A stretch of DNA of 64,000 nucleotides from Bradyrhizobium sp. sBnM-33 (lineage in GTDB: Bacteria > Pseudomonadota > Alphaproteobacteria > Rhizobiales > Xanthobacteraceae): positions 8,913,001-8,977,000 of the forward strand of contig NZ_CP136624.1 of the NCBI RefSeq assembly GCF_032917945.1, in the 5' to 3' direction. This document shows positions 33,351 through 42,554 of the stretch, one piece after another (within the stretch, counting starts at the first letter, position 1; every line of letters begins with the position of its first letter). The translations under genes and the position numbers were made by a program. The notes beneath the pieces are model-generated. The model searched no databases. It was not told the DNA's origin and worked only from the letters and a program-made list of their open reading frames with translations.

Positions 33351-34418
33351 GTGGCGGAGAGTGACAACATCGTTGCCGAGACCGCGGAGAAAATCTTCGC
33401 CGATCTTGCCGACGCCCAAACCATCAATCGCGACAAAAAGGACGAATGGAAAGCCCCGCTCTGGCAGGCGCTGACCGACGCCGGCCTGCCGCTCGCCTGG
33501 GTAAGCGAGGATTGCGGCGGCTCGGGCGCAAGCCTCGCCGAAGGTTTCAGCGTCTTGAGCGCCGCCGGGCGCTTTGCGGTCGCAGTGCCGCTTGCGGAGA
33601 CCATGCTGGCCGGCTGGCTATTGGCCCAAGCCAAGATCGCTTCGCCAGGTGGCGAGATGACAGTAGTGCCCGCAAGTCCGAGGGACCGGATTACCGTCAA
33701 TGCCGACGGCACCCTCTCGGGGAGGGCGCGCGGCGTGCCGTTTGCCAAGGTTGCAAAACACTTTGCGGTGCTCGCCAGCGATGCGAGGGGCGATCTCTCC
33801 ATCGCACTGGTCGATGCCGGCAAATGCCGGATCGAGAGCGGGCTCAATCTCGGCGGCGACCCTTCTGATGTCGTGACGCTGGACAAGGTGCAGCCGGTCG
33901 CGATCAAGCCCGCGCCGAAAGGTTTTGACCAGGCCCGGCTGATGCTGATGGGCGGCGTCGCGCGATCCCTGCAGATCGCCGGCGCGCTGGAATCGATGCT
34001 GGAAATCTCCGTGCGCTATTCCAACGAGCGCGTCGCCTTCGAGAAGAAGATTTCGAAATTTCAGGCGGTGCAGCACAATCTGGCGCGGCTCGCCGGGGAG
34101 TCGGCGGCCGCACTTGCCGCGGCGACCTCGGCCGCGGACGCCATCGCCAACGCAACGGCCTTCAACGATGAAGTTTTTCTCGAAGCGGTGGCGGCAAAAA
34201 TCCGCTGCGCGGAAGCGGCGGAGAAGGGCGGCGCGATCGCCCATCAGGTGCACGGCGCGATCGGCTTCACCATCGAGCACATCCTGCACCGCTATTCGCT
34301 GCGAGCGCTGGCATGGCGCGACGATTTCGGCTCCGACAGTTATTGGGCGGTCGAACTCGGCAAGCTCGTGGCGCAAAGAGGCGCCGATGAGTTGTGGCCG
34401 CTGGTGGCCTCACGCTGA
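33351..34418 (+). CDS. Acyl-CoA dehydrogenase family protein (short subunit)
   Basis: About 355 residues from a GTG (VAESDNIVAETAEKIFADL). The N-terminal helical domain (WQALTDAGLPLAWVSEDCGGSGASLAEGF) and C-terminal domain (GVARSLQIAGALESMLEISVRYSNERVAFEKKISKFQAVQHNLARLAGE; AHQVHGAIGFTIEHILHRYSLRALAWRDDFGSD) are clear, while the middle beta domain is short and divergent. It resembles the degenerate partner of two-gene heteromeric acyl-CoA dehydrogenases. A full-length paralogue starts 32 bp downstream, supporting a heteromer. Confidence 0.85.
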   Translation: MAESDNIVAETAEKIFADLADAQTINRDKKDEWKAPLWQALTDAGLPLAWVSEDCGGSGASLAEGFSVLSAAGRFAVAVPLAETMLAGWLLAQAKIASPGGEMTVVPASPRDRITVNADGTLSGRARGVPFAKVAKHFAVLASDARGDLSIALVDAGKCRIESGLNLGGDPSDVVTLDKVQPVAIKPAPKGFDQARLMLMGGVARSLQIAGALESMLEISVRYSNERVAFEKKISKFQAVQHNLARLAGESAAALAAATSAADAIANATAFNDEVFLEAVAAKIRCAEAAEKGGAIAHQVHGAIGFTIEHILHRYSLRALAWRDDFGSDSYWAVELGKLVAQRGADELWPLVASR

Positions 34419-34450
34419 GTCATCTCGATTTGCCTGCATAGAGAACAACA

Positions 34451-35611
34451 ATGACCGCAGCCCTCCGTTTCGATCCGATCCGCCTGCCGCCCGAGTGCGA
34501 GCAGTTGCGCAAGGAAGTCCGCGCCTTTCTTGCCGAAGAAATCGCCGCCGGCACCTTCGATCCGCACCAGCCGAACCGCGAAGACACCGACGTGCCGGAA
34601 TTCTCCCGGAAGGTCGGCGCGCGCGGCTGGCTCGGCATGACCTGGCCGAAGAAATATGGCGGCCACGAGCGCTCGTTCCTCGAGCGCTATGTCGTGACCG
34701 AGGAAATGCGCGTGGCGAACGCGCCGACGCGGCGCTTCTTCGTCGCCGACCGCCAGAGCGGCCCGGTGCTTTTGAAATACGCACCCGAGCACATCAAGAT
34801 GGAGATCCTGCCGCGCATCTGCCGCGGCGAGATCTGCTTTGCGATCGGCATGAGCGAGCCCAATTCCGGCTCCGATCTGTTCGCGGCGAAGACGCGTGCA
34901 ACAAAAACAGACGGCGGCTATCTGATCAACGGCACCAAGATCTGGACCTCCTCGGCCCATATCGCCGACTACATGATCGCGATTTTTCGGACATCACCGC
35001 CGACGAAAGAGAACCGCCGCCACGGCCTGACGCAGTTTCTGGTCAAGATGAAGCAGCCGGGCATCCAGGTGAACCCGATCGGCCAGATCACCGGGCAGTA
35101 TGAATTCAACGAGGTGGTGTTCACCGACCATTTCATTCCCGACGATCACGTGCTCGGCGAGATCGACGGCGCCTGGAAACAGGCGACGAGCGAGCTCGCC
35201 TATGAACGTTCAGGCCCTGAACGCTTCCTCGAAACCTATTACGTGCTGACCGAACTGGTCCGTGCCGTCGGTAATAACCCGGATATCCGCAGCGCCGAAG
35301 GCATCGGCCGTTTGGTAGCACAGGTGCACACCATGCGGCGCATGTCGGTGTCGGTCGCGGGCATGCTGCAGGCCGGCAAGGAGCCGGTGGTCGAGGCCTC
35401 TATCGTCAAGGACATCGGCACCATCTGGGAGCAGCAATTGCCGCATCGCGTGCGTGAGCTCGCCGCCTTTGTCGAGGAGACAGCCACCAACCGCGAGACG
35501 CTGGAAAAGCAGCTCGACTTCGCCATCAAGACCGCACCCAAGCTGACGATCCAGGGCGGTACCACCGAAGTGCTGCGCGGCATCATCGCCCGCGGGCTTG
35601 GTCTGCGCTAG
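34451..35611 (+). CDS. Acyl-CoA dehydrogenase
   Basis: 386 residues, full-length. MTWPKKYGGHERSFLERYVV, ICFAIGMSEPNSGSDLFAAKTRA (substrate/FAD loop), NGTKIWTSSAHIADYMIAIFRT and the C-terminal TIQGGTTEVLRGIIARGLGLR are all canonical. It oxidises an acyl-CoA at C2-C3, passing electrons to ETF. It is paired with the short subunit upstream and followed by an enoyl-CoA hydratase 39 bp later, giving two consecutive beta-oxidation steps. Acyl chain unknown. Confidence 0.92.
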   Translation: MTAALRFDPIRLPPECEQLRKEVRAFLAEEIAAGTFDPHQPNREDTDVPEFSRKVGARGWLGMTWPKKYGGHERSFLERYVVTEEMRVANAPTRRFFVADRQSGPVLLKYAPEHIKMEILPRICRGEICFAIGMSEPNSGSDLFAAKTRATKTDGGYLINGTKIWTSSAHIADYMIAIFRTSPPTKENRRHGLTQFLVKMKQPGIQVNPIGQITGQYEFNEVVFTDHFIPDDHVLGEIDGAWKQATSELAYERSGPERFLETYYVLTELVRAVGNNPDIRSAEGIGRLVAQVHTMRRMSVSVAGMLQAGKEPVVEASIVKDIGTIWEQQLPHRVRELAAFVEETATNRETLEKQLDFAIKTAPKLTIQGGTTEVLRGIIARGLGLR

Positions 35612-35650
35612 CGCGCGGGCTGGTCTTCGCTAGTTCAAGAAGGAAACCGC

Positions 35651-36451
35651 ATGAGCAAATACACTGATATCGGCGTCGAGAAGCACGGCCATGTCGGCCT
35701 GATCGAAATCCGAAAACCCCCGCTGAACTTCTTCGACGTCTCGCTGATCAACCAGATCGCGGATGCGCTGGAGGAGTTCGACAACGACATCGAAATCCGC
35801 GCTTCGGTGCTCGCAGCGCAAGGCAAGGCGTTCTGCGCCGGTGCCGATTTTTCCGATCCGAAGCGGCAGGAGCAGGAAGCGAGCGCGCAGAATGATCCGG
35901 CCGCCAATCTGCCGATCAACCATCTCTACGTGCAGGCCGTGCGCATCTTCCGCAATAAGAAGCCAATCGTCGCCGCCGTCCACGGCGCGGCCATCGGCGG
36001 CGGGCTCGGACTAGCGGTTTCCGCCGACTTCCGCGTCACCTGCCCAGAGGCACGCTTCGCCGCCAACTTTACCAAACTCGGTTTTCATCCGGGTTTTGGC
36101 CTGACTACAACGCTTCCCGAACTGGTCGGCAGGAACAACGCAGAACTTATCTTCTATACCAGCCGCCGCATCACCGGCGAGGAAGCCACGCGCATGGGCC
36201 TCGCCAATATCTGCGTGCCGCAAGATCAGGTGCGCGCTGAAGCGATGAAGCTCGCAGCAGAGATCGCCGAATGCTCCCCGCTCGGCCTGATCTCGACCCG
36301 CGCCACCATGCGCGCCGGCCTCGCCGACCGCGTCATGGCCGCCACCAACCACGAACTCGCCGAGCAGACCAAACTGCGCGCGACGGAGGATTTCAAGGAA
36401 GGCGTCAAGGCGACCGCAGAGCGCCGCGTGGCGAACTTCAAGGGAAGGTAA
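35651..36451 (+). CDS. Enoyl-CoA hydratase/isomerase family protein
   Basis: 266 residues. Crotonase segments AQGKAFCAGADFSDP and HGAAIGGGLGLAVSADFRVTCPEARFAANFTKLGFHPGFGLTTTLPELVG, with the usual C-terminal helices. It probably hydrates the enoyl-CoA made by the two preceding dehydrogenase subunits. Last gene of that operon; a repeat follows. Confidence 0.9.
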   Translation: MSKYTDIGVEKHGHVGLIEIRKPPLNFFDVSLINQIADALEEFDNDIEIRASVLAAQGKAFCAGADFSDPKRQEQEASAQNDPAANLPINHLYVQAVRIFRNKKPIVAAVHGAAIGGGLGLAVSADFRVTCPEARFAANFTKLGFHPGFGLTTTLPELVGRNNAELIFYTSRRITGEEATRMGLANICVPQDQVRAEAMKLAAEIAECSPLGLISTRATMRAGLADRVMAATNHELAEQTKLRATEDFKEGVKATAERRVANFKGR

Positions 36452-36495
36452 CCGCGGCGTCCCGACCTTCAGCCAAGAACACCAGCGGCAGGGTT

Positions 36496-36682
36496 CCCTC
36501 CCCCTTGCGGGGGAGGGTTAGGGAGAGGGGTGCCACTTGCTCGACTGCTGATGGATAGCGAGCGAGCGACTGCAAGGGTTTTCGTGACAGGCACAGATTG
36601 CTTGGCACGAGTTCGCGCGGCCTCTTCCGAATGAATATGTCGCGTACCCCTCCCCCAACCCTCCCCCGCAAGGGGGGAGGGA
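36496..36682. repeat. Dispersed inverted repeat, family 3 (CCCTCCCCCTTGCGGGGGAGGG)
   Basis: Each end is itself a strong hairpin (CCCTCCCCCTTGCGGGGGAG; CTCCCCCGCAAGGGGGGAG). The two ends are also complementary over longer arms. It occupies the gap between convergent genes (enoyl-CoA hydratase and VOC protein). Confidence 0.85.
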
Positions 36683-36727
36683 GCCTTACTTGTGTGCTCA
36701 CCTAACGATGAATTGTGCCACACGCGC

Positions 36728-37492
36728 TCACGCCACCAGCTTGAACGTCACCCCGCAAAGATCGAACCCGTCGCCCGCGACCTTGCAGCCCCTCGCCTTG
36801 GCGGCATCGCGCACCTTGGTCATATTGGCGAGCTTGAACGTCAACCCGCTCATCAAATCGCTTCCGCCGCTGACGAAACGGAAGCTCGCATTGGGCAATT
36901 TCAACACCGGTTCGCCGCCCGCCCCCTTGCCAACGGGGACTTCCAAAATCTTCCCCCAGTGCTCAGCGAGCCCCAGCGGATCCGGGCTCTGCATCTCGAC
37001 TTCCGTCAGCGCCAGCGTCACATCCTTGCGAATCGCCTTCTGCCAATCCGGTCCCGCTGGCGGATAAGGCCCCAGCACGTCGTCGCTGCCGTCGGTGTGA
37101 TTGAACTCGATAAAGGCGGCGCGGCAGTCGCGCGGGTGCAGTTGCACGCCGTGATAGGGCGCGTGCGTGATCACGTTCGCGGTCCGCACGCCGATGGCGT
37201 TGGCGTGCTTGCCGCGCGCGTCGGGATCATCGCAGCAGAAGATCGCCATGTAGCCGCCGCGGCCGCCGGTCTTGTCGAGGAAACGTCCCGCCGCGGTGCC
37301 TGGCTGGGTCGGCGCCACCACCTCGAGCAAAATGGTGTCAACCGGCAGCAGTGCGTTCTCCAGTCCGTACTTGGCGACATTGCCGTCGCGGTAACAGACG
37401 TTAAGGCCCATGATTTCGGAGATGTCCGAGATCGCCGGCTCCAGATGCGGTGCCACCAGGCATATCTGGCGCAGCCTGAGATACTCGGCCAT
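36728..37492 (-). CDS. VOC-superfamily (glyoxalase-like) protein
   Basis: 254 residues from the ATG at 37492. LRLRQICLVAPHLEPAISDISEIMGLNVCYRD is the first VOC strand/helix unit. A second unit starts near VTLALTEVEMQSPDPLGLAEHWGKILEVPV. It could be a dioxygenase, isomerase or lactoylglutathione-lyase-like enzyme. Its start is 1 bp after the stop of the upstream enoyl-CoA hydratase gene, so the two are translationally linked. Confidence 0.82.
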   Translation of the reverse strand: MAEYLRLRQICLVAPHLEPAISDISEIMGLNVCYRDGNVAKYGLENALLPVDTILLEVVAPTQPGTAAGRFLDKTGGRGGYMAIFCCDDPDARGKHANAIGVRTANVITHAPYHGVQLHPRDCRAAFIEFNHTDGSDDVLGPYPPAGPDWQKAIRKDVTLALTEVEMQSPDPLGLAEHWGKILEVPVGKGAGGEPVLKLPNASFRFVSGGSDLMSGLTFKLANMTKVRDAAKARGCKVAGDGFDLCGVTFKLVA

Positions 37493-37493
37493 C

Positions 37494-38288
37494 TCAATGG
37501 CCCTGAAACACGGGCTTGCGCTTTTCGACAAACGCCTTCGCCGCTTCCTTGTGATCGGCGGTATCGCCTGCGCGCGAGTGGTGGATCGCTTCGGCGTCAA
37601 AACAGGCTTCCAGCGACATCGTCTCGGCATTGTTGATGTTGCGTTTGATGTAGCCGAGCGTCACCGACGGTCCCTGCGCCAGCGACATCGCTAGATCGTG
37701 TGCCTCGGCGTCAATCTCGGCGTCCGGCACCACTTTCGTCACCATGCCAAGATTGTAGGCCTCCTGCGCCGACAGCACCGGCGACATCAGATAAAGCTCA
37801 CGTGCCTTGGCGCTGCCGAGCATCTGTGTCAGGAAATACGTGCCGCCGTAATCGCCCGATAAACCGACCTTGGCGAAAGCCGTGGTGATCTTGCAGGAGG
37901 CGCTGGCGATGCGCATATCGCAGGACAGCGCGATCGAAAGGCCGGCGCCGGCGGCGGCGCCATCGAGTTGCGCCACCACGGGCTTCGGCATCTGGTGCAG
38001 GATGCGCGACACTTCCATGCCACGGCGCAGATTCGCCATCTTGGCCTCGAAACCGAGTGGCGCCCGGCCTTCCGCCATCGACTTGACGTCGCCGCCGACG
38101 CAGAACGTACCGCCTGCGCCCTTGATCAGCACCGCGCGCACCTCGTGATCATCAGCCGCGCGCCGCGCCGCCTCCACCAGCCCGCGCGTCATGTCCGGAT
38201 TGAGTGCATTGCGCCGGTCGGGGCGGTTCATGGTGATGGTGAGCAAGCCCTGTTCGAATTTTTGGAGGACCATTTCGTTTGCGCTCAT
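37494..38288 (-). CDS. Enoyl-CoA hydratase family protein
   Basis: 264 residues. ITMNRPDRRNALNPDMTRGL start, oxyanion segments GAGGTFCVGGDVKSMAEG and AAAGAGLSIALSCDMRIASASCKITTAFAKVGLSGDYGGTYFLTQMLG. It precedes the VOC gene in a two-gene operon. It is distinct from the crotonase genes at 14573 and 35651; acyl specificity is not readable. Confidence 0.9.
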   Translation of the reverse strand: MSANEMVLQKFEQGLLTITMNRPDRRNALNPDMTRGLVEAARRAADDHEVRAVLIKGAGGTFCVGGDVKSMAEGRAPLGFEAKMANLRRGMEVSRILHQMPKPVVAQLDGAAAGAGLSIALSCDMRIASASCKITTAFAKVGLSGDYGGTYFLTQMLGSAKARELYLMSPVLSAQEAYNLGMVTKVVPDAEIDAEAHDLAMSLAQGPSVTLGYIKRNINNAETMSLEACFDAEAIHHSRAGDTADHKEAAKAFVEKRKPVFQGH

Positions 38289-38337
38289 GGGTGGTGCTTT
38301 CGTTTTTGTTGGTTGAAGTGAAATTCCGGCCTCACCC

Positions 38338-38421
38338 CGTCATTGCGAGGAGCAAAGCGACGAAGCAATCCATTTCTCCACTTGCGGCGCTATGGATTGC
38401 TTCGCTTCGCTCGCAATGACG
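38338..38421. repeat. Dispersed palindromic repeat, family 1 (copy D)
   Basis: CGTCATTGCGAGGAGCAAAG to TTCGCTCGCAATGACG, with the central ATGGATTGCTTCG motif of the family. It lies between two genes in tandem (binding protein and enoyl-CoA hydratase). Confidence 0.85.
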
Positions 38422-38443
38422 AGGAGGCAGCAGCGCCTCTAAT

Positions 38444-39652
38444 TTACTTTTTCACCAGCGGACAGCGCGAGGCTTCCAGCGGCTGGAACGCCTCGTTGCC
38501 GGGGATCGTCGCCAGCAGCTTGTAGTAATCCCAGCGCGCCTTCGATTCGGACGGCTTCTTGACCTCGAACAGATACATGTCGTGCACCATGCGGCCGTCG
38601 TCGCGGATCTTGCCGTTCCTGGCGAACATGTCGTTGACCGGCGTCTCCTTCATCACCTTCATCACCGCGGCGGCATCCGTGGTGCCCGCGGCCTTCACGG
38701 CTTTCAGGTAGTGAAGGACGGAAGAGTAGACGCTGGCCTGCGCCGCGGTCGGCGGCCGCTTGACGCGCTCCATGAAGCGCTTTGAGAACGCGCGGGTGTC
38801 GTCGTTGAGGTCCCAATAGAAGGCTTCGGCAAGCAACAACCCTTGCGCCGTCTGCAGCCCGACGCTGTCGATGTCGGTGACGAAAGCAAGCAGCGGCGAA
38901 AGTTTCTGGCCGCCGCTCCTGGTCAGCCCGAATTCCGCCGCCTGCTTGATCGCGTTGATGGTGTCGCCGCCGGCATTGGCGAGGCCCACGACCTTTGCCT
39001 TCGAGCTCTGCGCCTGCAGCAGGAACGAGGAGAAGTCCGACGTATTGAGCGGATGCTTGACACTGCCGAGCACCTTGCCGCCGGCCTTCACCACCACATT
39101 GGTGGTGTCCCTTTCCAGGTCCTGGCCAAACGCATAATCGGCGGTGAGAAAGAACCAGGTCTCGAAGCCGCTTTTGACGGTGGCAAGGCCGGTGACGTTG
39201 GCCTGCGCAAAGGTGTCGTAGGAATAATGCACAGTGTAGGGGCCACAGGCCTCGTTGCTCAGCCGGATCGACGCTGGGCCGCTATACATCACGATCTTGT
39301 TGCGCGCTTTCGCGATCTCGCCGGCGGCGAGCGCCGTCGCAGAAGCAGCCACGTCGTACAGCATCTCGACGCCCTGGTTGTCGAGCATGTCGCGCGCGAT
39401 GCTGGCGGCAAGGTCGGCCTTGTTGAGATGATCGGCCGCGAGGATCTCGACCTTGCGCCCCAGCACCTCGCCGCCAAAATCTTCCACCGCCATCTTCGCA
39501 GCGGTCTCCGAGCCCGGCCCGGTGATATCGGCATAGAGCCCCGACATGTCGAGAATGCCGCCGAGCTTGAGCGGCGGCTTGCTCTGCGCCAGCGCCGCCG
39601 TCGCCGACATTACCAGCACTGCGGCGACAATGGTTGCTGTTGCTCTCTTCAC
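38444..39652 (-). CDS. Branched-chain-amino-acid-type ABC substrate-binding protein
   Basis: About 402 residues from the GTG at 39652, which has GGGAGG upstream. The signal peptide ATATIVAAVLVMSATAALAQ is followed by the periplasmic-binding fold type I (KLGGILDMSGLYADITGPGSETAAKMAVEDFGGEVLGRKVEILAADHLNKADLAASIARDML). This is the LivK/Peripla_BP_6 class. No permease or ATPase genes are adjacent, so it is an orphan. Neighbouring acyl-CoA genes suggest an organic acid ligand; that is inference. Confidence 0.9.
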   Translation of the reverse strand: MKRATATIVAAVLVMSATAALAQSKPPLKLGGILDMSGLYADITGPGSETAAKMAVEDFGGEVLGRKVEILAADHLNKADLAASIARDMLDNQGVEMLYDVAASATALAAGEIAKARNKIVMYSGPASIRLSNEACGPYTVHYSYDTFAQANVTGLATVKSGFETWFFLTADYAFGQDLERDTTNVVVKAGGKVLGSVKHPLNTSDFSSFLLQAQSSKAKVVGLANAGGDTINAIKQAAEFGLTRSGGQKLSPLLAFVTDIDSVGLQTAQGLLLAEAFYWDLNDDTRAFSKRFMERVKRPPTAAQASVYSSVLHYLKAVKAAGTTDAAAVMKVMKETPVNDMFARNGKIRDDGRMVHDMYLFEVKKPSESKARWDYYKLLATIPGNEAFQPLEASRCPLVKK

Positions 39653-39788
39653 GGAGGCCTCCCTGTTCGCGCCGCATTGGCTTGCGGCTTTGAAATTTTC
39701 GGCGCGATCATGCCGCATGGAGTCATGAGCGGCAAGGCGGAGAGGAAGACGGAGTGCAAGCGCGATTTCCGCTAAGCGGAATGATCTT

Positions 39789-39868
39789 GTAGGATGGGTA
39801 GAGCGCAGCGAAACCCATCAATCTTTGTACGGCGACATGATGGGTATCGCTTCGCTCCACCCATCCTA
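39789..39868. repeat. Dispersed palindrome, family 6 (GTAGGATGGGTAGAGC type)
   Basis: Left arm TAGGATGGGTAGAGCGCAGC and right arm ending GCTCCACCCATCCTA, with inner CCCATCA/TGATGGG. It lies in the 437 bp gap upstream of the binding-protein gene, which otherwise holds only the hairpin at 39925. Confidence 0.8.
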
Positions 39869-39924
39869 TGGCCTATCCATCCTACTGCACTACGCACCAA
39901 GAGGAGCGGCATCGGAATGTTCGT

Positions 39925-39971
39925 GTCCCGGACGCGGCGCAGCGTGTAACGCTGCTCCGCAGAGCCGGGAC
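39925..39971. repeat. Hairpin element GTCCCGG...CCGGGAC
   Basis: Outer arms GTCCCGG and CCGGGAC and inner GCGCAGCG/CGCTGC surround a short AT centre. The element type is intergenic and probably repeated in related genomes. The remainder of 39872-40089 shows no gene. Confidence 0.6.
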
Positions 39972-40089
39972 CAACGCCCCACATGCGCGATGCCGTTGAC
40001 TTCCATTGCGTCTCCCCGCGTGGCAATCTCAGGTAGTATTGCTATCATTGATCGAGCATACAGGTACGAGCGGGACAGAGAGAACCGTT

Positions 40090-40881
40090 ATGACCGGCCC
40101 GGCATTGCGTTACAGCGCTGCGCTCCCGGCGTGCGCCGCATTGTTTCTCGCGCTGGCGTCCGTCGCCGCACAGGCCGCTGCCGCCGACTGGGTGCTCGAG
40201 CGACAGGGCGAAGGGCGCGTGGCTGCCGTGGTCGACACGCGCGGCTTTCGCCTCGAGGACGGCCGCGAAGTGCGCCTCGCCGGCATCGAGCGCGCGGGAA
40301 CCGACACGGCCAGCGGCAGAACCGCATTGTCCGCCATCATCACCGGCCGCGACGTGACCCTGCATGGCGAGGATGACACGCCGGATCGCTACGGCCGGCA
40401 GTCGGCCTTTGTGTTCGTGACCGGCTCGGAACAATCCGTGCAAAGCGAGCTGCTGCGCCGCGGCGAAGCGCTGGTTTCGAGCGCTATATCCGACAAAAAT
40501 TGCGCTGCAGCGCTATCCGCCGCCGAAGGCGCGGCGAGAGATGCCAAATTGGGCATCTGGGCAAATTCGACGGCCATAAAAAACGCGGAAAGTCCGGGCG
40601 ATATTCTGGCCGCGATTGGGCACTTTACGGTGGTCGAGGGCAGAGTACTGTCGGTTCGGCAGGCAGGGGCAATCACCTACCTGAATTTCGGGCGGAACTG
40701 GACACGGGACTTTGCTGCGACTATTTCAAGGCGCATCATACCGGCGCTCGAAAGCGCCGGCCTTGGACCTAAGTCGCTCGAAAATCGACGGATTCGTGTC
40801 CGCGGCGTCGTCTCGTCGCGGGGAGGACCACGGATTGAAGTGTTCCGGGTGGGGCAGATTGAGGTGTTGGGCGGGAAATAG
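40090..40881 (+). CDS. Exported SNase-fold (thermonuclease-like) protein, probably catalytically altered
   Basis: 263 residues with a Sec signal peptide ending near residue 32. An SNase-like OB fold follows: VAAVVDTRGFRLEDGREVRLAGIERAG, then DDTPDRYGRQSAFVFV and SELLRRGEALV. In staphylococcal nuclease the motif is RLLLVDTPE with Arg35, Asp40 and Glu43. Here Arg62 is kept, Asp is replaced by Glu67 and the catalytic Glu by Gly70, while the Arg of DxYGR is kept. It is therefore probably not an active nuclease, or uses a different chemistry. A second, unrecognised beta-rich domain (HFTVVEGRVLSVRQAGAITYLNFG) may also be OB-like. Confidence 0.75.
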   Translation: MTGPALRYSAALPACAALFLALASVAAQAAAADWVLERQGEGRVAAVVDTRGFRLEDGREVRLAGIERAGTDTASGRTALSAIITGRDVTLHGEDDTPDRYGRQSAFVFVTGSEQSVQSELLRRGEALVSSAISDKNCAAALSAAEGAARDAKLGIWANSTAIKNAESPGDILAAIGHFTVVEGRVLSVRQAGAITYLNFGRNWTRDFAATISRRIIPALESAGLGPKSLENRRIRVRGVVSSRGGPRIEVFRVGQIEVLGGK

Positions 40882-40921
40882 TGCTTGATCCGAAGACTTG
40901 GCACCGGTTTTCGTTTGGATC

Positions 40922-42469
40922 ATGCGCAAAATGAGGGGTGAGATCACCGATCCCGGTCGGATCGTGATCTTAGTGGCTGATTTGACGCATCGTGCACAAC
41001 GGCGCGAAGGAAGCACGGGCCGCCGCCTTCTGGCTGCGCCGGCGCTGTTGTGCGCTGCGCTCACGCTGTCTTCCTGTGGAAACCTCGGCAAGATCGAGAC
41101 GGCCGCCCCGACGGTGCCCGCGCCGAAGCCGAGCCGCACCGTCGCACAGACGCCGGCGAGCGAGCGCGAGCACGAGCGCATTCTGGCTTCCTATGGCGGC
41201 GCCTATGACGATCCGAAACTCGCAACCCTGATCGGCAAGACTGTCGACCGGCTGGTGGCGGCGTCCGACCGTCCGGACCAGGCCTACCGGGTGACCATCC
41301 TCAATTCCGGCGCAGTCAACGCTTTTGCGCTGCCGACCGGCCAGCTCTATGTGACGCGCGGGCTGGTGGCGCTCGCCAGCGACACCTCGGAACTGTCCTC
41401 CGTGCTGAGCCACGAGATGGCACATGTCATAGCAAAACACGCCTCGATCCGGGAGGACCAGGCGCGGCAGGCGGCGGTAGTGACGCGCGTCGTCACCGAC
41501 ATGAGCAACGATCCGGATCTGACCGCGCTGGCGCTGGCGAAAACCAAGCTGACGATGGCGAGCTTCTCGCGGCAGCAAGAATTCGAGGCCGACGGTATCG
41601 GCGTCGGCATTGCGGCCCGCGCCCGCTTCGATCCCTATGGCGCGGCGCGCTTCCTCGCCGCGATGGAGCGCAATGCGGCGCTGAAGGCCGGCAAAACCTC
41701 GCTCGACCCCCGCGCGCAGGACTTTCTGTCCTCGCATCCGGCAACGCCCGAGCGCGTGCAGAACGCGCAGGCCAGCGCCCGGCAATATACCTCGCCGCAG
41801 AGCGGCGAGCGCGACCGCGAGACCTATCTCGCCGCGATCGACAACATCGTCTACGGCGAAGATCCCAGCGAAGGCTTCGTGCGCGGGCGCCGCTTCCTGC
41901 ACCCGAAACTCGGCTTTACCTTCCAAGCGCCCGAGACGTTCACGCTGGATAACACCGCGCAGGCCGTGATCGGCGTGCGCGAGGGCGGCACGCAGGCGAT
42001 GCGCTTCGACGTGGTGCGCGTGCCGGCCGAACAGTCGCTGTCCGAATACCTCAATTCAGGCTGGATGGAAGGCGTCGACAAGGGCTCGACCGAAGACCTC
42101 ATGATCAACGGTTTTCCGGTGGCTTCGGCCTCTGCGAATGGCGATCAGTGGCAGTTCAAGGTCTATGCGCTGCGCTACGGCAGCGACGTCTACCGCTTCA
42201 TCTTCGCCGCCAAGCAGCGCAATACCGAAAGCGAGCGCAATGCGCGCGAGACCGTCAACTCGTTCCGCCGCCTGACGCTGGAAGAAATCCAGGCCGCGCG
42301 CCCCTTGCGCATCAAGGTCATCACCGTGCAGCCCGGCGACACCGTGGAATCGCTCTCCCACCGCATGACCGGCGTCGACCGCCCCGCCGAGCGCTTCCGC
42401 ATCCTCAACGGCCTCGATCAGCACGCCCAGGTCAAGCCGCGCGATCGCGTGAAGATCGTGGTGGATTGA
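40922..42469 (+). CDS. M48-family metalloprotease lipoprotein with C-terminal LysM-like domain
   Basis: About 515 residues. The N-terminus has a signal segment with lipobox-like TLSSC. The peptidase domain carries the zinc motif HEMAH (residues 164-168) and the third ligand Glu in QEFEADGIGVG. A central domain (HPKLGFTFQAPETFTLDNTAQAVIGVREGGTQAMRFDVV) and a LysM-like C-terminus (IKVITVQPGDTVESLSHRMTG) follow. It resembles BepA/YfgC-type periplasmic proteases that act on outer-membrane protein assembly. The exact start is uncertain (ATG 40922, or GTG 40973). Confidence 0.85.
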   Translation: MRKMRGEITDPGRIVILVADLTHRAQRREGSTGRRLLAAPALLCAALTLSSCGNLGKIETAAPTVPAPKPSRTVAQTPASEREHERILASYGGAYDDPKLATLIGKTVDRLVAASDRPDQAYRVTILNSGAVNAFALPTGQLYVTRGLVALASDTSELSSVLSHEMAHVIAKHASIREDQARQAAVVTRVVTDMSNDPDLTALALAKTKLTMASFSRQQEFEADGIGVGIAARARFDPYGAARFLAAMERNAALKAGKTSLDPRAQDFLSSHPATPERVQNAQASARQYTSPQSGERDRETYLAAIDNIVYGEDPSEGFVRGRRFLHPKLGFTFQAPETFTLDNTAQAVIGVREGGTQAMRFDVVRVPAEQSLSEYLNSGWMEGVDKGSTEDLMINGFPVASASANGDQWQFKVYALRYGSDVYRFIFAAKQRNTESERNARETVNSFRRLTLEEIQAARPLRIKVITVQPGDTVESLSHRMTGVDRPAERFRILNGLDQHAQVKPRDRVKIVVD

Positions 42470-42554
42470 GGCGCGAAGCGCCTGAGTTAGCCGCAGCCCC
42501 GACAACAATGACGCGGAGAGAGCTGCGCTTCACCGAGAAGTTCGCGGTCTAGCT

